The notes under the pieces are model-generated. The model was not told the origin of the DNA and searched no databases. It saw nothing but the letters and a program-made list of their open reading frames with translations. The position numbers were made by a program, and so were the translations under genes. Source: Chondrosia reniformis (Eukaryota > Porifera > Demospongiae > Chondrillida > Chondrillidae). From it: DNA of 64,000 nucleotides. Every line of letters starts with the position of its first letter. Position 1 is the first letter of the stretch. The stretch is taken from contig OX359202.1 of NCBI GenBank assembly GCA_947172415.1, positions 560,501 through 624,500 of the forward strand, given 5' to 3'. Shown here in pieces: positions 11,250 to 22,271 of this stretch.

Positions 11250-11858
11250 TGAGCCTCTTGTCTACATGAGAAGAGCTTCATCACAGCACTTGTCTACATG
11301 AGGAGAGCTTCATTACAGCACTTGTCTACATGAGGAGAGCTTCATCACAGCACTTGTCTACATGAGAAGAGCTTCATCACAGCACTTGTCTACATGAGGA
11401 GAGCTTCATAACAGCACTTATCTACATGAGGAGAGCTTCATCATAGCACTTGTCTACATGAGGAGAGCTTCATCATAGCACTTGTCTACATGAGGAGAGC
11501 TACATCACAACACTTGTGTACATGAGGAGAGCTACATCACAGCACTTGTCTACATGAGGAGAGCTACATCACAACACTTGTCTACATGAGGAGAGCTTCA
11601 TTACAGCACTTATCTACATGAGGAGAGCTACATCATAGCACTTGTCTACATGAGGTGAGCTACATCACAGCACTTGTCTACATGAGGAGAGCTTCATTAC
11701 AGCACTTGTCTACATGAGGAGAGCTACATCACAACACTTGTCTATACGAGGAGAGCTTCATTACAGCACTTGTCTACATGAGGAGAGCTACATCACAACA
11801 CTTGTCTATACGAGGAGAGCTTCATTATAGCACTAGTCTACATGAGGAGAGCTTCACC
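11250..11858. repeat. Minisatellite, about 19 copies of a 32-bp unit
   Basis: Unit is roughly CACTTGTCTACATGAGGAG + AGCTTCATCACAG. Copies differ at a few positions (TTCAT/TACAT, CACAG/CATAG/CAACA, AGGAG/AGAAG), and similar variants alternate, which suggests higher-order expansion. 32 is not a multiple of three and no long frame runs through it, so it is non-coding. Confidence 0.9.
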
Positions 11859-12129
11859 TCAACTGTATAATATACATATATACACCTCATGTAGTCAAGA
11901 AGTCATTAGTGTGTGGTTATAAAATAAGACATACAACTGTTGTTTACTGCAATCTCCTTGTGATTATGAAGGTATTCCCAATTATGAGCCAACAGTGGTA
12001 ATTCAATTAACATGACCCACTGACTGCAAGGTATGCACATTGCTACAATATTGAAAGCTTGTTCAATCAGTCATTAGCTTCAGGTGGCCTCATAGAAATA
12101 AACACTATATCTACCGAGAAACCTTGCAT

Positions 12130-12385
12130 TAGCTATATACAAGTCTGCATCTGGTGATCACTACTGCAATTGAGGGAAAGATCCATACATTTTCTTGTCT
12201 TGTACATGAAGAAAAAGGACAGTTTTCATCTTGAGCATGAACAGGTATGTCATGTGACTATCATGTGATAACATAACCATTAAAAGTATCAGTTTCAGCT
12301 CTACTATTATCATGAGAACAGCCTCCCTATAAGAAGCCCAAAGAAAGAGATGAGGCTGAAGCTCTGACAAAGAGATTACATTTGA
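12130..12385 (+). pseudogene. Relic of the AQR 3' exons
   Basis: Resembles 4195-4450: CTGATAATTGAGGG versus CTGCAATTGAGGG, TCTTGTGTATGAAGA versus TCTTGTACATGAAGA, the CATGTGAC...CATGTGA intron, and AAAAAGCCAAAGGAAGAGA versus AGAAGCCCAAAGAAAGAGA near 12336. Order and spacing match two exons and the intron between them, with frame lost. Shows that the end of AQR was duplicated together with a collagen-like gene. Confidence 0.65.
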
Positions 12386-12792
12386 AATATTTAATCACCA
12401 GAGAAGTGCACTGTTAGATTTACCATATACACATAGGTCCTACTTCATGCATGCATTGCATTATCAATATTGACACAGTATTGTTGAACTGGATGAGTAA
12501 GAACAAAACATAGTTATAATTAACCATACTACCTACATTGCAAGCTTGAACTTAGCACATATATATCATGTACATATACTCATATACTGTGTATATATAT
12601 ATATGTTTTATGTAAACGTAGATCAATTCGGTCATTGTTTGAACTTTAATTCATTATTAATTATAATTAAGAATGTTATTACAATTTTGTCTTAAGTGTA
12701 ATTTTAAGTAAATGTTTTAATCATTTCAACTAATGTTTATATTGCCTATTAGTTCTTTAGAGCAGCTTCCTCTCTCTTTCTTTTTGGTATTG

Positions 12793-14061
12793 TTACTTTG
12801 AGCACACTGCACAAGATAATATTCTACTTTGCACATATTTAGAGGAGGAACAGTCAAGCTCTGAACTAGAACAGTAAACAGACATGTGGTAGATTACAGC
12901 TGGATCAGTACTGGAACTGGTTCCTGGAATGACCTCTGCATTCTCATCGACACAAATTGTAGATTTTCTTCCAGAATGTGAATAATGTTCAGTCATCATA
13001 TATCCACTATACTCTCTATGCCAACCATCAGGACAGTCATAATCAGCTGGATGGACATATGTAGTGGTCTTGTTCTGAGCTTCACATAGCACACACGGCA
13101 TGTTGTCATCTACATGTGAACTGGTTGGCCACTCCTCCCATTCAACTCCATAGAGATAAGTACTACTACCAGTCAGTGTGGACCTGTAACGTGGATTATC
13201 TGGTAAACACAGAAATTCATTAGTTCCACCTCCAACATTAAAGCGTGATCCAGCTGCTCTACCAGTGTATACAGCTCTTGAATCTTCAGGACATGCAGTA
13301 CGACCCCATCTAACATATACTGCACTTGAATCTAAATCACCTCTGTCACCTTTGAACCCTGGATATCCAATGGTTCCTTTTGCACCACGAGGACCAACTG
13401 CTCCTTTCACCCCTTGATCTCCAGTTGTACCTTTAGGTCCCCGAGGACCAACAGGACCCGCATCTCCCTTCAGACCAATGGATCCTTTCAAGCCAATGTC
13501 TCCTTTACAACCCTTGTAACCCGGGTAACCAAGCTGACCCCTCTCTCCCTGTGGACCAGGCGTACCAGGTGATCCAGTATCTCCCTTATCTCCTTTCGAT
13601 CCACCTGTTCCATTTTCTCCTTTCTGTCCACTTTCTCCGGCGTCTCCCTTGTCTCCCTTAGGTCCTGGTTGGATAGTGCACTCGTAACCTTCAGACTCAT
13701 TCTCTGGACATCTCAAAACTGTCTTCAGTTCTTGCTGGACAACTTCTATCATATAAGCATTAAGATTGAATTGGGGTGCAGCTCTTCTTTCTGGTGATCT
13801 CAGTTCTTCTGCATCTCTCTTTGTATGCCATTTCCCTTCGCTGTTCTTCAAATCTTTGAATGAGGATTGCTGGTAACTTTGAGTGTCTTTATCACTGACA
13901 CAAATGCAAGTCTTTATCTTGTCTTCTAAAGTTTGAACTCGTTCACTCAAAATATCAAGTTTCAGTCTCATCTCATCCACTTCAGTTCCATGTTCAGTAG
14001 CAGCTGCATCACTTGTAAGTAGAAGAGAACTCAAAAGAGCAAATATGAGGAGAAGCTTCAT
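12793..14061 (-). CDS. Secreted short-chain collagen C4-like protein, copy 4
   Basis: Single-exon, 422 aa, ATG at 14061. Closest paralogue of broken copy 3, sharing the linker DTQSYQQSS...ERRAAPQFNLNAY and the long Gly-X-Y run with YKGCKGD, but with the frame intact to LSCAVCSK. Domains in order: signal peptide (about 1-20), coiled coil (about 28-53), linker with two potential N-glycosylation sites (NES, NGT), about 35 Gly-X-Y triplets, then the Cys-rich C-terminal domain. The furin-type KRAKR of copies 1 and 2 is absent and is replaced by a plain dibasic TKRD further upstream. The promoter element reads ATATAAACAG, a weaker TATA box. Confidence 0.9.
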   Translation of the reverse strand: MKLLLIFALLSSLLLTSDAAATEHGTEVDEMRLKLDILSERVQTLEDKIKTCICVSDKDTQSYQQSSFKDLKNSEGKWHTKRDAEELRSPERRAAPQFNLNAYMIEVVQQELKTVLRCPENESEGYECTIQPGPKGDKGDAGESGQKGENGTGGSKGDKGDTGSPGTPGPQGERGQLGYPGYKGCKGDIGLKGSIGLKGDAGPVGPRGPKGTTGDQGVKGAVGPRGAKGTIGYPGFKGDRGDLDSSAVYVRWGRTACPEDSRAVYTGRAAGSRFNVGGGTNEFLCLPDNPRYRSTLTGSSTYLYGVEWEEWPTSSHVDDNMPCVLCEAQNKTTTYVHPADYDCPDGWHREYSGYMMTEHYSHSGRKSTICVDENAEVIPGTSSSTDPAVIYHMSVYCSSSELDCSSSKYVQSRILSCAVCSK

Positions 14062-14120
14062 TCTTCAGTTGGACTAAAGTCTACTAGCAGTGAGCCTGGA
14101 TAAAATTACTGCATGAGGGT

Positions 14121-14130
14121 CTGTTTATAT
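14121..14130 (-). promoter_or_regulatory. TATA-like element of collagen-like copy 4
   Basis: ATATAAACAG on the minus strand at the conserved promoter position. It departs from the TATAAAAG of the paralogues. Confidence 0.4.
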
Positions 14131-14479
14131 GCAGGATCCAATGAATATATAATTTATGTAAACACGTATATATACAGTACACAGCCAAGTTATTAAATTA
14201 TAGACATTGTTGACATTACTTGGCTACATATATTTACCAAAGTCACCTGAGTATATATGGATGAATACAATTGACCTTTTCCATTTTTATGAGTGGTGAA
14301 CCTTTTATAGAAGACATTTCATGTCTATTTCATTTTGTGGAGTTTAGGCTTTTAATGGGATTGCTTAAGTTCTCCAGAGGAAAAAGATGTAACGAATATA
14401 TGACACAGAACTAGCTATCCATCCATACAGGTGAAATGGCTGTGTTATAGTATACTCACGTAAATTGCTTTTTGAATTT

Positions 14480-14735
14480 TTCACTGCGGTACAGGGCAAT
14501 GTGATTCTGACTTAATGTACATTTACATTTACAACTGTAACTCAGTCAAATGGAGAGATATGAAACTAAAACTTGGTGTCAGCATTCACAGACATGTATG
14601 AAACATTTCCAATGAGAATTTGAAATTTTCATAAATCTTTACATTTGCCCTATCTCTCACCATACATTAATTTGGTATACCAGTATTTTAATGTACATTT
14701 GGTGCTATGACTCTGTCAAATGTATAAAGATAATA
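14480..14735. repeat. Dispersed repeat, also found at 39127-39400
   Basis: Shares, in inverse orientation, several blocks with the insert at 39127-39400: AATGTACATT, ACTCTGTCAAA/TTTGACAGAG, CACAGACATGTATGAAA/TTTCATACATGTCTGTG, and GTGTCAGC/GCTGCCACTTTGTG-like segments. The block occurs twice here, as there, so the element is itself a tandem duplicate. Family unknown. The rest of 14131-15335 is AT-rich and shows no gene. Confidence 0.55.
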
Positions 14736-15335
14736 TTGAATTGCATGATTTTACATCATGTACACATTATATATTAGTACAACAAAATGGCATGTGCTAT
14801 TTCCATGTAGTTATCACAAGTAGCAAGTAAATAGAGGCACATTCCAAATATGGGGATTGTCAACAGGTCTAGGAGAAGGTAAAGAATTAGCCTCTTTCCT
14901 ATTAATGTATGTACGTGTTGCAGACGTGTTGTTTCCCAGTGTAAGGTTTTATGAGGTAAAAGAGTTCCTCATATATCCTCATATATGTACATTCGGATAA
15001 ACAACATGTTACAACGACAACAGCTAGACTGTTTCCTATATACTTATAGGCTTCCTAAAGGAAGTACATTACTACGTAAATACTACTAATTGTAATAGTA
15101 ATGTATTACCATAACTGCTAATGCAGCTATAGTCATATTTAAAGTTTACTCTGGTTTAAATTGTATTTAATAAAACAGCTGAATAACATTAAATTATTGG
15201 CTTTATACATCAGAAATTTATGGATAATAATAGCAGTTACTATAAGTAATTATATAGTGAGTTATTGATTTATATTAGCAGCCTATATAAGTCTAGATAT
15301 GTGATGTATTCTGCCAATTGTTCCTTTCTTGCATG

Positions 15336-15932
15336 TTACTTGGTGCACACAGCACAGGAAAGCACTCTTTCATCAACATAAGGTGGACACTTCAGCTCTG
15401 AGTTGGTACATTCGGCTGACAGTACGTATGCAAGGGCTGGATTAATATTTGGTAGAGAACCAGGGATGGCTAATGCTCCCCTTTCCACACAAATGGATGC
15501 CCTACGTCCAGAATTATTGGCAGCTGCACTCATCAAATATCCCCTGTACTCTCTCGTCCATCCACCAGGACACCGAGGACTGGCTGGCTGAACAAACATG
15601 GCTGTCCTGTCAGATACAAAACATAATGCACATGGCATGTTTTCCCGACCACTCTGTATGTTGTTATGTGGCCATGTTTGATACTCCACCCCAAGAAGCT
15701 TTGAACTTCCACTGGTAAATGCACTTTCATACAGTGGCTTATCAGGGAGACACAGGTAGTCACTTGTTCCTCCTTCCTCGTTCCACTTGGCACCAGATGC
15801 TCTACCACTGTATAGCAGAGACACTCCGAATGGACACGAGCGATGGCCCCACCTCACATATGTAGTTCCGGCATCACTTGCAGCTGAAAGGTAACTCAAG
15901 AGAGTCAGTATGAAAAGATTCTTCATTGTCAT
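15336..15932 (-). CDS. Secreted C4-type domain protein without collagen repeat, copy 5
   Basis: Single-exon, 198 aa; MTMKNLF start at 15932 with a cleavable signal peptide ending near SDA. The mature protein begins directly with the C-terminal domain of the short-chain collagens (TTYVRWGHRSCP, GRASGAKWN, GGTSDYLCLPDKP, NMPCALC, GWTREYRGYLM, LSCAVCTK). Coiled coil, furin site and Gly-X-Y repeat are absent. Conserved cysteines are kept, so the fold is probably preserved. Function unknown. It may bind or cap the collagenous paralogues, or act alone in the matrix (inference). The upstream TATA is weak (GATAAAAG near 15994). Confidence 0.85.
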   Translation of the reverse strand: MTMKNLFILTLLSYLSAASDAGTTYVRWGHRSCPFGVSLLYSGRASGAKWNEEGGTSDYLCLPDKPLYESAFTSGSSKLLGVEYQTWPHNNIQSGRENMPCALCFVSDRTAMFVQPASPRCPGGWTREYRGYLMSAAANNSGRRASICVERGALAIPGSLPNINPALAYVLSAECTNSELKCPPYVDERVLSCAVCTK

Positions 15933-16002
15933 CTTGTTTGCTTTCTATAACTCGAAATGCTTGTTTAGCTTGAAATACACTGCTAGAAACGTGTCTTTTA
16001 TC

Positions 16003-16794
16003 ACTTATCACTTATCTTATTTATACTGGGTGACCCATTAGCCAAAGGCTACTTTTCATGGGGCCCAGAATTTTATAAACATTCGATTCAATTAACATAC
16101 GTATTAGATAACGTATAAAACACCTATGATTATCATGTTCTTGATAGGGTATTTTTGTGAAGTGATGTAATTATATACTATATATAATGCATAGCCTGGT
16201 TTTGTGAATAATTTGTAAGACTTTAATTTAATATTTATATGGTATACGTACTATATAAATTCTATATAATGTAATTGGTGTTGTTGGTATATGTATACTT
16301 CGAATGATTTGAAGAAAATTCCCTACTTCAGATCAAGTAACAATTATTTAATATTTTTTAAGTATAGCTGCACATGTTGCATCATTACATAATATATGTC
16401 ACAAAGGTTTTCATGACAAGTCTGATAGCAGTTCACAGGTAATTATAAGGTAGTTAAGGTTAGTGATCACCTGATTGATCGTGATATAGTATGTGTATTG
16501 ATATTTGGATTATTTACAAATTAAAGCCATGGAAGCAATGATCTTGCATGAACTCTGTTCCGGTTTCTGAAATATGTTACATAAGTACTCCAGATCTACT
16601 GTATATAGTAAACTTCAATTGCTCCAAATGCATTGGCAAGGAGTTACTTATACATGTACCTCATTAGGTGTGCGTATACTTATGAAACATATTTCTGCGT
16701 GTCAGACTTGTGGTAAACATGGTACATTATGAGAATGTATATATAGTTGACTTGTCTATTTATAATCCTTCTTAAGCATCAGGAAACAAAGAAG
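16003..16794. other. AT-rich intergenic region
   Basis: No gene or recognisable repeat. Simple AT stretches. Confidence 0.5.
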
Positions 16795-16890
16795 GAAACA
16801 TGAAAGAAGTACACAATTGTTGGAATCACAGTTGGTTATGACCACCAGTGCTCTACCACTGAGCTACAATTGCCACAGCAATGCTCCATT
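16795..16890 (-). mobile_element. SINE copy, inverted
   Basis: On the minus strand it reads AATTGTAGCTCAGTGGTAG, then AGCACTGGTGGTCATAACCA, then CTGTGATTCCAACAATTG. This is the tRNA-like head of the AQR-intron SINE with part of the B box deleted. A decayed poly-T/GTTTC-type body follows on the low-coordinate side. The rest of 16891-17382 is AT-rich, including a TATATA microsatellite near 16990-17020. Confidence 0.65.
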
Positions 16891-17382
16891 CATGTTATAC
16901 TAACAACTGCCAAAGTTAATTATTTTCTGTAATATACGTGTGTTAGTTCCCTGTATATAGCATATGTACATATAGGCCTTATAGAATGGATATATATATA
17001 TATATAATATATATATAGTATAAATAAATGTTGGTTTAGATTACTTACTAACTATCAGTACAAGGAGCACATGCATACGTATGTACATATATATATACGT
17101 ACATATTAGCTAAAATGTTGCAAATCTCTATATACAGGGTCTATATGTTTACTTATAACCTCTATATAAGGGTGATGGTATGATTTATATATGTGTGTAC
17201 ATATGACAGAACATCTTGTATATGTAATGCACACAACCATATTTAATAATATAACTACTGACTATCTGCTATTGGGAGTGTCCGTTAATAGAGGTTTTAC
17301 TGTATACATGAAAAGTTGCTACATGAAATCATATAGGTATATAAAGCTATGAAGTTATGAAACTACAGTTTAGTAGTTCTAA

Positions 17383-17964
17383 TTATGATTTCGTACACAC
17401 AGCACATGTCAAGACCCTTCCATCTTCATAAGGTGGGCATGGCAGCTCAGAGTTGGTGCAATCTACTGCCATGAAATGTGGAACGGCTGGATTTGTGCTG
17501 GAGGTTCTTGGGTGTACATCTGCACAAATGGTGGACTTGCGTCCATTTCTGCTGGCAATGTTGGCATCACTCATCAGGTATCCATGGTACTCTCTCTTCC
17601 ACCCACCTGGACAGGTGTATCGACCATGATAAATAAGCTTGGCTGATCTAATTCGGACATAACACACTACGCAAGGCATGTCATCATTGATTAACTTTTG
17701 AGAATGGTACTTCACACCATGTAATGTACTGTTATGAACCGCAGTATCGGCTAGATATTGTGGATTTACGGGAAGGCATAAATAATCATTAGTTCCACCT
17801 TCAGCATTGAACTCTGTTCCAGCTACTCTACCATGATACACTTCTTTTGATCCACTTGGGCAGCTACCGTGTCCACGCCCCCATCTCACGTAGGACACGC
17901 CTGCATAACTCTCGAGTGAAAGATAACTCGTAAGGACAAGGAGAAGGTGAATCTTTAAAGTCAT
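17383..17964 (-). CDS. Secreted C4-type domain protein without collagen repeat, copy 6
   Basis: Single-exon, 193 aa; ATG at 17964, signal peptide MTLKIHLLLVLTSYLSLES, then the short-chain-collagen C-terminal domain (SYVRWGRGHGSCPSG, GRVAGTEFN, GGTNDYLCLPVNP, DMPCVVC, GWKREYHGYLM, LTCAVCTKS). About five residues shorter than copy 7 in the loop after CADVH. Strong TATAAAAG at 18012-18019. Sister gene of copy 7. Confidence 0.85.
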   Translation of the reverse strand: MTLKIHLLLVLTSYLSLESYAGVSYVRWGRGHGSCPSGSKEVYHGRVAGTEFNAEGGTNDYLCLPVNPQYLADTAVHNSTLHGVKYHSQKLINDDMPCVVCYVRIRSAKLIYHGRYTCPGGWKREYHGYLMSDANIASRNGRKSTICADVHPRTSSTNPAVPHFMAVDCTNSELPCPPYEDGRVLTCAVCTKS

Positions 17965-18011
17965 TTTGCTTCTAGGGTTAGTTTGCGTTCGATCTGTTCT
18001 GAAGGCAGAGG

Positions 18012-18019
18012 CTTTTATA
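18012..18019 (-). promoter_or_regulatory. TATA box of copy 6
   Basis: TATAAAAG on the minus strand about 50 bp before the ATG, in a block shared with copy 7 (AATTA...CTTTTATAAAAG). Confidence 0.65.
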
Positions 18020-18667
18020 AAAGTTGTAATTAAATCTCGACGCGCATGCGCCAGAGGCGTTGTAGTCTACTTAGTTTTGTGTGTGTGTCTTTACACGCTC
18101 TAAGCGCAGTTTGCAATTGCGTAAAGGTTAAAAAAACGGTACCAATAGGTAAGGAATGTAGTACTAAAGATTTTTGATCCGTGGAAATACTTCCTCGTAA
18201 GATTTTTCCCATGGCATACAAAAATTAAAGCAAAAGATGCCAAACAGTTATGGGTATACAGTTTACGGGGCACAGGGCTGTACCTGGTACGTATGAGCCC
18301 TCGCCACTAGTACTTGCAAGGCTATCATGATCAGGTCGTCCACCCACAGCCCAGGTGACTAGGAGCAGGCCTTCACACTGGTGCTACCAAGCCACACTAC
18401 CCAGCCAACATCAATACAATAATATACAGGTGATAACCCTTACCCAATTAACGGGGACTGGTTATTTAATATATGTGTGTGTATACGACATAGTATATTA
18501 TATTGTATCTTGTATATGTTTATTATGTAAACTACTGTATATTAATTAAAGAAATTACAATTGCGCATTTTAATAGTTGCTACAAGCTATTAAAGCAAAG
18601 TATATAAGGTAAAGTTATGAATTTATGAAACTACAGTTTAGCAGCCCTTAATACACATTAATTAGAT
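18020..18667. other. Intergenic region with a GC-richer patch
   Basis: A less AT-rich stretch near 18240-18430 (GTACCTGG...CCAGGTGAC...CTACCAAGCCACACTACCC) resembles in composition the patch at 21835-22010 in the methyltransferase intron. Possibly an unrecognised repeat. No open frame of interest. Confidence 0.35.
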
Positions 18668-19267
18668 TCACATTCTTGTACACACAGCACATGTCAAGAT
18701 CCTTCCATCTTCATAAGGTGGGCATGGCAGCTCAGAATTGGTGCATTCTACTCCCATAAAATGTGGAAGAGCTGGATTTGTGTCTGCAGCTGTTCCTGAA
18801 ATAGGTTCAGAGTGTACATCTGCACAAATGGTGGACTTGCGTCCATTTCTGGTGGAAAAGTTGGCATCACTCATCAGGTATCCATAGTACTCCCTTCTCC
18901 ACCCACCTGGACAGGTGTATCGACCATGATAAACAAACTTGGCTGATCTAGTTCGGACATAACACACTACACAAGGCATGTTATGATTGTGTACTGTTGT
19001 CTGGGAAGGATACTCCACACCATAGATATCACTATTGTGCATTTCAATACTGGCTAGATATTGCGGATTTTCGGGGAGACACAAATAGTCATTAGTTCCT
19101 CCTTCAGCATTGTACCTTGTTCCAGCTGCTCTACCGTAGTACAATTCCCGTGCTCCATCTGGGCATTCACCGTGTCCACGCCCCCATCTCACGTATGTCA
19201 CTCCTGCATAACTCTCGAGTGAAAGGTAACTCGTAAGGACAAGGAGAAGGAGAATCTTGAAAGTCAT
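18668..19267 (-). CDS. Secreted C4-type domain protein without collagen repeat, copy 7
   Basis: Single-exon, 199 aa. I take the ATG at 19267 (MTFKILLLLVLTSYLSLES, a clear signal peptide aligned with copy 6) rather than any upstream in-frame start, because TATAAAAG at 19312-19319 lies just upstream of this ATG. The mature protein is the C4-type domain alone: TYVRWGRGHGECPDG, GRAAGTRYN, GGTNDYLCLPENP, NMPCVVC, GWRREYYGYLM, LTCAVCTRM. Cysteines conserved. Probably an extracellular matrix component or a soluble partner of the collagenous paralogues (inference). Confidence 0.85.
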   Translation of the reverse strand: MTFKILLLLVLTSYLSLESYAGVTYVRWGRGHGECPDGARELYYGRAAGTRYNAEGGTNDYLCLPENPQYLASIEMHNSDIYGVEYPSQTTVHNHNMPCVVCYVRTRSAKFVYHGRYTCPGGWRREYYGYLMSDANFSTRNGRKSTICADVHSEPISGTAADTNPALPHFMGVECTNSELPCPPYEDGRILTCAVCTRM

Positions 19268-19311
19268 TTTGCTTATAGGGTTAGTTTGAGTTTGAAATTC
19301 GAGCACAGACC

Positions 19312-19319
19312 CTTTTATA
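19312..19319 (-). promoter_or_regulatory. TATA box of copy 7
   Basis: TATAAAAG on the minus strand about 45 bp upstream of the chosen ATG. Confidence 0.65.
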
Positions 19320-20200
19320 AAAGACATAATTAATATCATTGATAGAATTGTATTAAATACATATTTTTTCAATGTCCCATATATATAATACAAGCCATAT
19401 CGGACACCCACATAAAAGTTGTAGTTGAATACTATTAGATAGGTAACATATAAGACTTAGTGTATGTATAAATGCAAATTAATTTGAAAGGTCACTTTAA
19501 ATTCATCCTCTGTCCACTTAATATGCTTCGGTGTATACATACAAATCAACCAAGATAGGATTTTGTATCTACTAGGTCAATCGATAATGATAACATTAAC
19601 CCATAAGGGAATATTTGGTTCGTCTCCTATATATTGATTTTTTAAATTATTTAATTATACAACTGAACATTTTAAATACACCTTACATCTACTACTAATC
19701 AAAAACAGTTAAAAGTATTCCTTATTGAAAAAGGTACGAACCATCTTCAATTGAAGTACGTATAGATTAGCATATATACTGTATACTTTGCAGCCTTAAC
19801 CCAATTATATATATAATAATGAAAGGCCTAGGGATAGTACCTCTTGTACACATGTTAATACACTGTATATATACTTTGGGCTAATTATCGGCACTTTAGT
19901 CTAATTTTGATTATACTTGACCTCTATATACGTACTTTACATATATATCTGCATTATACCATAGAATATATTTTTTAGATGAAATAGTATAATAAACACT
20001 TGTCTGTTCATTATGTCAAAGAGAGATTAATTGAGCATCAGCAACACTTATGTTTCAAAGGTCTTCAACAGCAATAAATTTCATTGTTTATTGTTGAAGA
20101 AGACCTCCGGTTGGCACAACTTGCACTGGCTAGTCAAAAATAAAACTAATTGTGATTAATTAACTAAAACTATATTAGTGTTCTAAACAGTCAGTCCGTT
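19320..20200. other. AT-rich intergenic region
   Basis: No gene seen. Near 20050-20115 are GTTTCAAAGGTCTTCAACAG and GTTGAAGAAGACCTCCGG, which resemble decayed ends of the foldback family. Confidence 0.4.
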
Positions 20201-22271
20201 CTATTCTCTCCTCTTCCAAACTGTTGCATGGGCTACGGTCCATTGGTGCTTGCGATGTGTTTCTTTAATGATGAAAGGCAGGTCCAGAGCTTCTTCTAAA
20301 GTGAAGTTTGGTTCCAGGAGGGACTGTAGAGTGGAGAATCCAGTGACATGCTCGCCACTAACTGGATCAATATAGCCACCAATCCACTTGGACTGCATAA
20401 AGAGAGGAGGATTGTGCAACTATATTTGTAGCTCGAAAGAGCACTGACCAGAAAAATATAACAATTGTCATTAAATTCTTGTTAGATTATGTAACAAGAT
20501 TCATAACATCGATTCAGTGGAATTGAGCATGGTTATATACAAGAACAACTAAGAATTACAAAATGCCTATTATTTTATTTATAATCCATTTTTTTCTGAC
20601 TTATTGTACACTGAGTCAAGTTCAATTAAATAGATACGTATGTACAATTCATGTTTCAATCAATGAATAAACAACTTAGAGAATGAAAACCTATATCCCT
20701 AGTGACTCTCTGCACATTGCATTACACTAGTGCATTTTACTACTAAAGCTACACATAGGAATGTGTATAATAACGCAGCATACTTCTGGCGTGTAGTCCT
20801 TCATCCAAGTATATGGTGAGGTGATGACTACAATGCCACCAGGAACTACCAGACGGGGAAGTGCCTCCAAGAATGACATTGGTTCTGGGAGCCTGCATAT
20901 GAGATTGGCAGCCAAGACACACCCAAACTGACCGAGATTAGGATCTAGATTACAAGCGTCTCCTTGCTGAAAATGAACCTTGCTTCGATCCTGCATAGAA
21001 TTGATAGTACCCATAGGTATATGTATAAAATAACAGTTCCTTATATAAACACAATGTTTTCAGGTTGACATATGCAAAATGGAAAACAGTCTGTCTTAAA
21101 TGATGCAATAACACTAATACATATAGTCCACATGACCAAGGTATACTTATGATTAATAAGAGATGATAATAATATTATGTACATAATACGAATCTCCTAA
21201 AAACAGCAAATGATTCTACAAGCTGTTTATTGCCGAAAGGTGATAAGAAATATGTAAAATAATAAAAGACTATTCAGTAATCTTATACTTGCTACTGACA
21301 ATTGCAAAACCTACAATATCATCCTCCACAAAAGCCTCTTTAACCAGTCCTAGCTTGCCTTCGTCCGGCATAACATAACTGGAGTAACCAACTTCCTTCA
21401 TCTCATTACACTTCTCAATGAATGCAAATGAGAAGTCTATGCCAATAGCTTCATTAAAGTGTCGAGAAAGTTCAAAGGTCGATCTCCCCACTGCACAACC
21501 TAAGTCTAAAGCTCTGTTCAGTACAACATCCTAAATAATACAGAAAGACACAGATTACAATGTATATTAAATCTGTTTAACTGATTAAGCTTAAATCTAC
21601 ATTTTTATTCTTTGCATAACCATCAAGAGTGTTTTCTTAGATTTGATCAATCGGATGACGGCAAAATTGGTTTTACAGTTTTCAATCACTCATCCTGTCA
21701 TATCATATCAAAGGGTAGTAGTCTGTTATTATCTACAGTGTGCGAATGTCGTACTGCTAAGTCTTCCAGTTCTACAAGTTGTCATTTAAGTTGAGATATC
21801 ACTTAAATCATATCTACAAATTAGCAGGATATATGGGCATTAGATGGCTGGGTACACCACCTGAGGGCGATTGCACCACTAAAGGCAAGCCCTTATCAGT
21901 CTCGTGTTGTGACTTCCATCGCACGCAGCGGATTTAACTTCTATCAATTATGATGGAACAGGATGAAGTCATAATCTCGCAGTCGGGTCCTGGGGCACTC
22001 ATTCCCATCACCTGCTTACATTTCGGTGCTTGATACACAGTTCAGCACATCTCTTTGGAAAGTCCACGTGCTCTTTTGGTCCAAATGGATAGAGAAAATA
22101 TTCTTCTGCAGGCGCGTAGTGGAAGGCCATGTACTGGTTCACTTGGGATGGCGTCTCGTAGCTATCATCCTTTGCTGTGTCTCTCTTCCTGTTCCACCAA
22201 TAGATAGCCACTCCTAGACCTACCAGCGAGCATCCAGCAACGAGCACTTTAGTTGTACAGTGGGTCGCCAT
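20201..22271 (-). CDS. Membrane-anchored OvoA-type SAM methyltransferase, copy 1
   Basis: Four exons (about 22020-22271, 21315-21530, 20784-20990, 20201-20392), all phase 0, 288 aa. Exon 1 gives a short N-terminus and one hydrophobic segment (VLVAGCSLVGLGVAIYWW), probably a signal anchor. Exons 2-4 form a class I methyltransferase: motif I LDLGCAVGRS, then FELSRHF, GIDFS, GDACNLDPN, VLAANLICRLPEP, PGGIVVITSPY and WTVAHATVWKRR. This pattern is what I know from the C-terminal domain of the ovothiol synthase OvoA, annotated as a putative 4-mercaptohistidine N1-methyltransferase. The sulfoxide-synthase part of OvoA is absent. The ATG lies only 50 bp from the gephyrin stop codon on the same strand. 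Confidence 0.85.

Noticed and set aside
11250-11858. CRISPR-like array
   Set aside because: There are no distinct spacers; units are contiguous 32-bp tandem copies in a eukaryotic genome.
12161-12370. Minus-strand open frame of 69 codons
   Set aside because: Lies on the antisense of the AQR relic and shows no coding features.
21835-22010. Structured RNA or exon in the GC-richer methyltransferase intron patch
   Set aside because: No open frame that fits the gene, and no clear stem pattern found by eye; probably an uncharacterised repeat.
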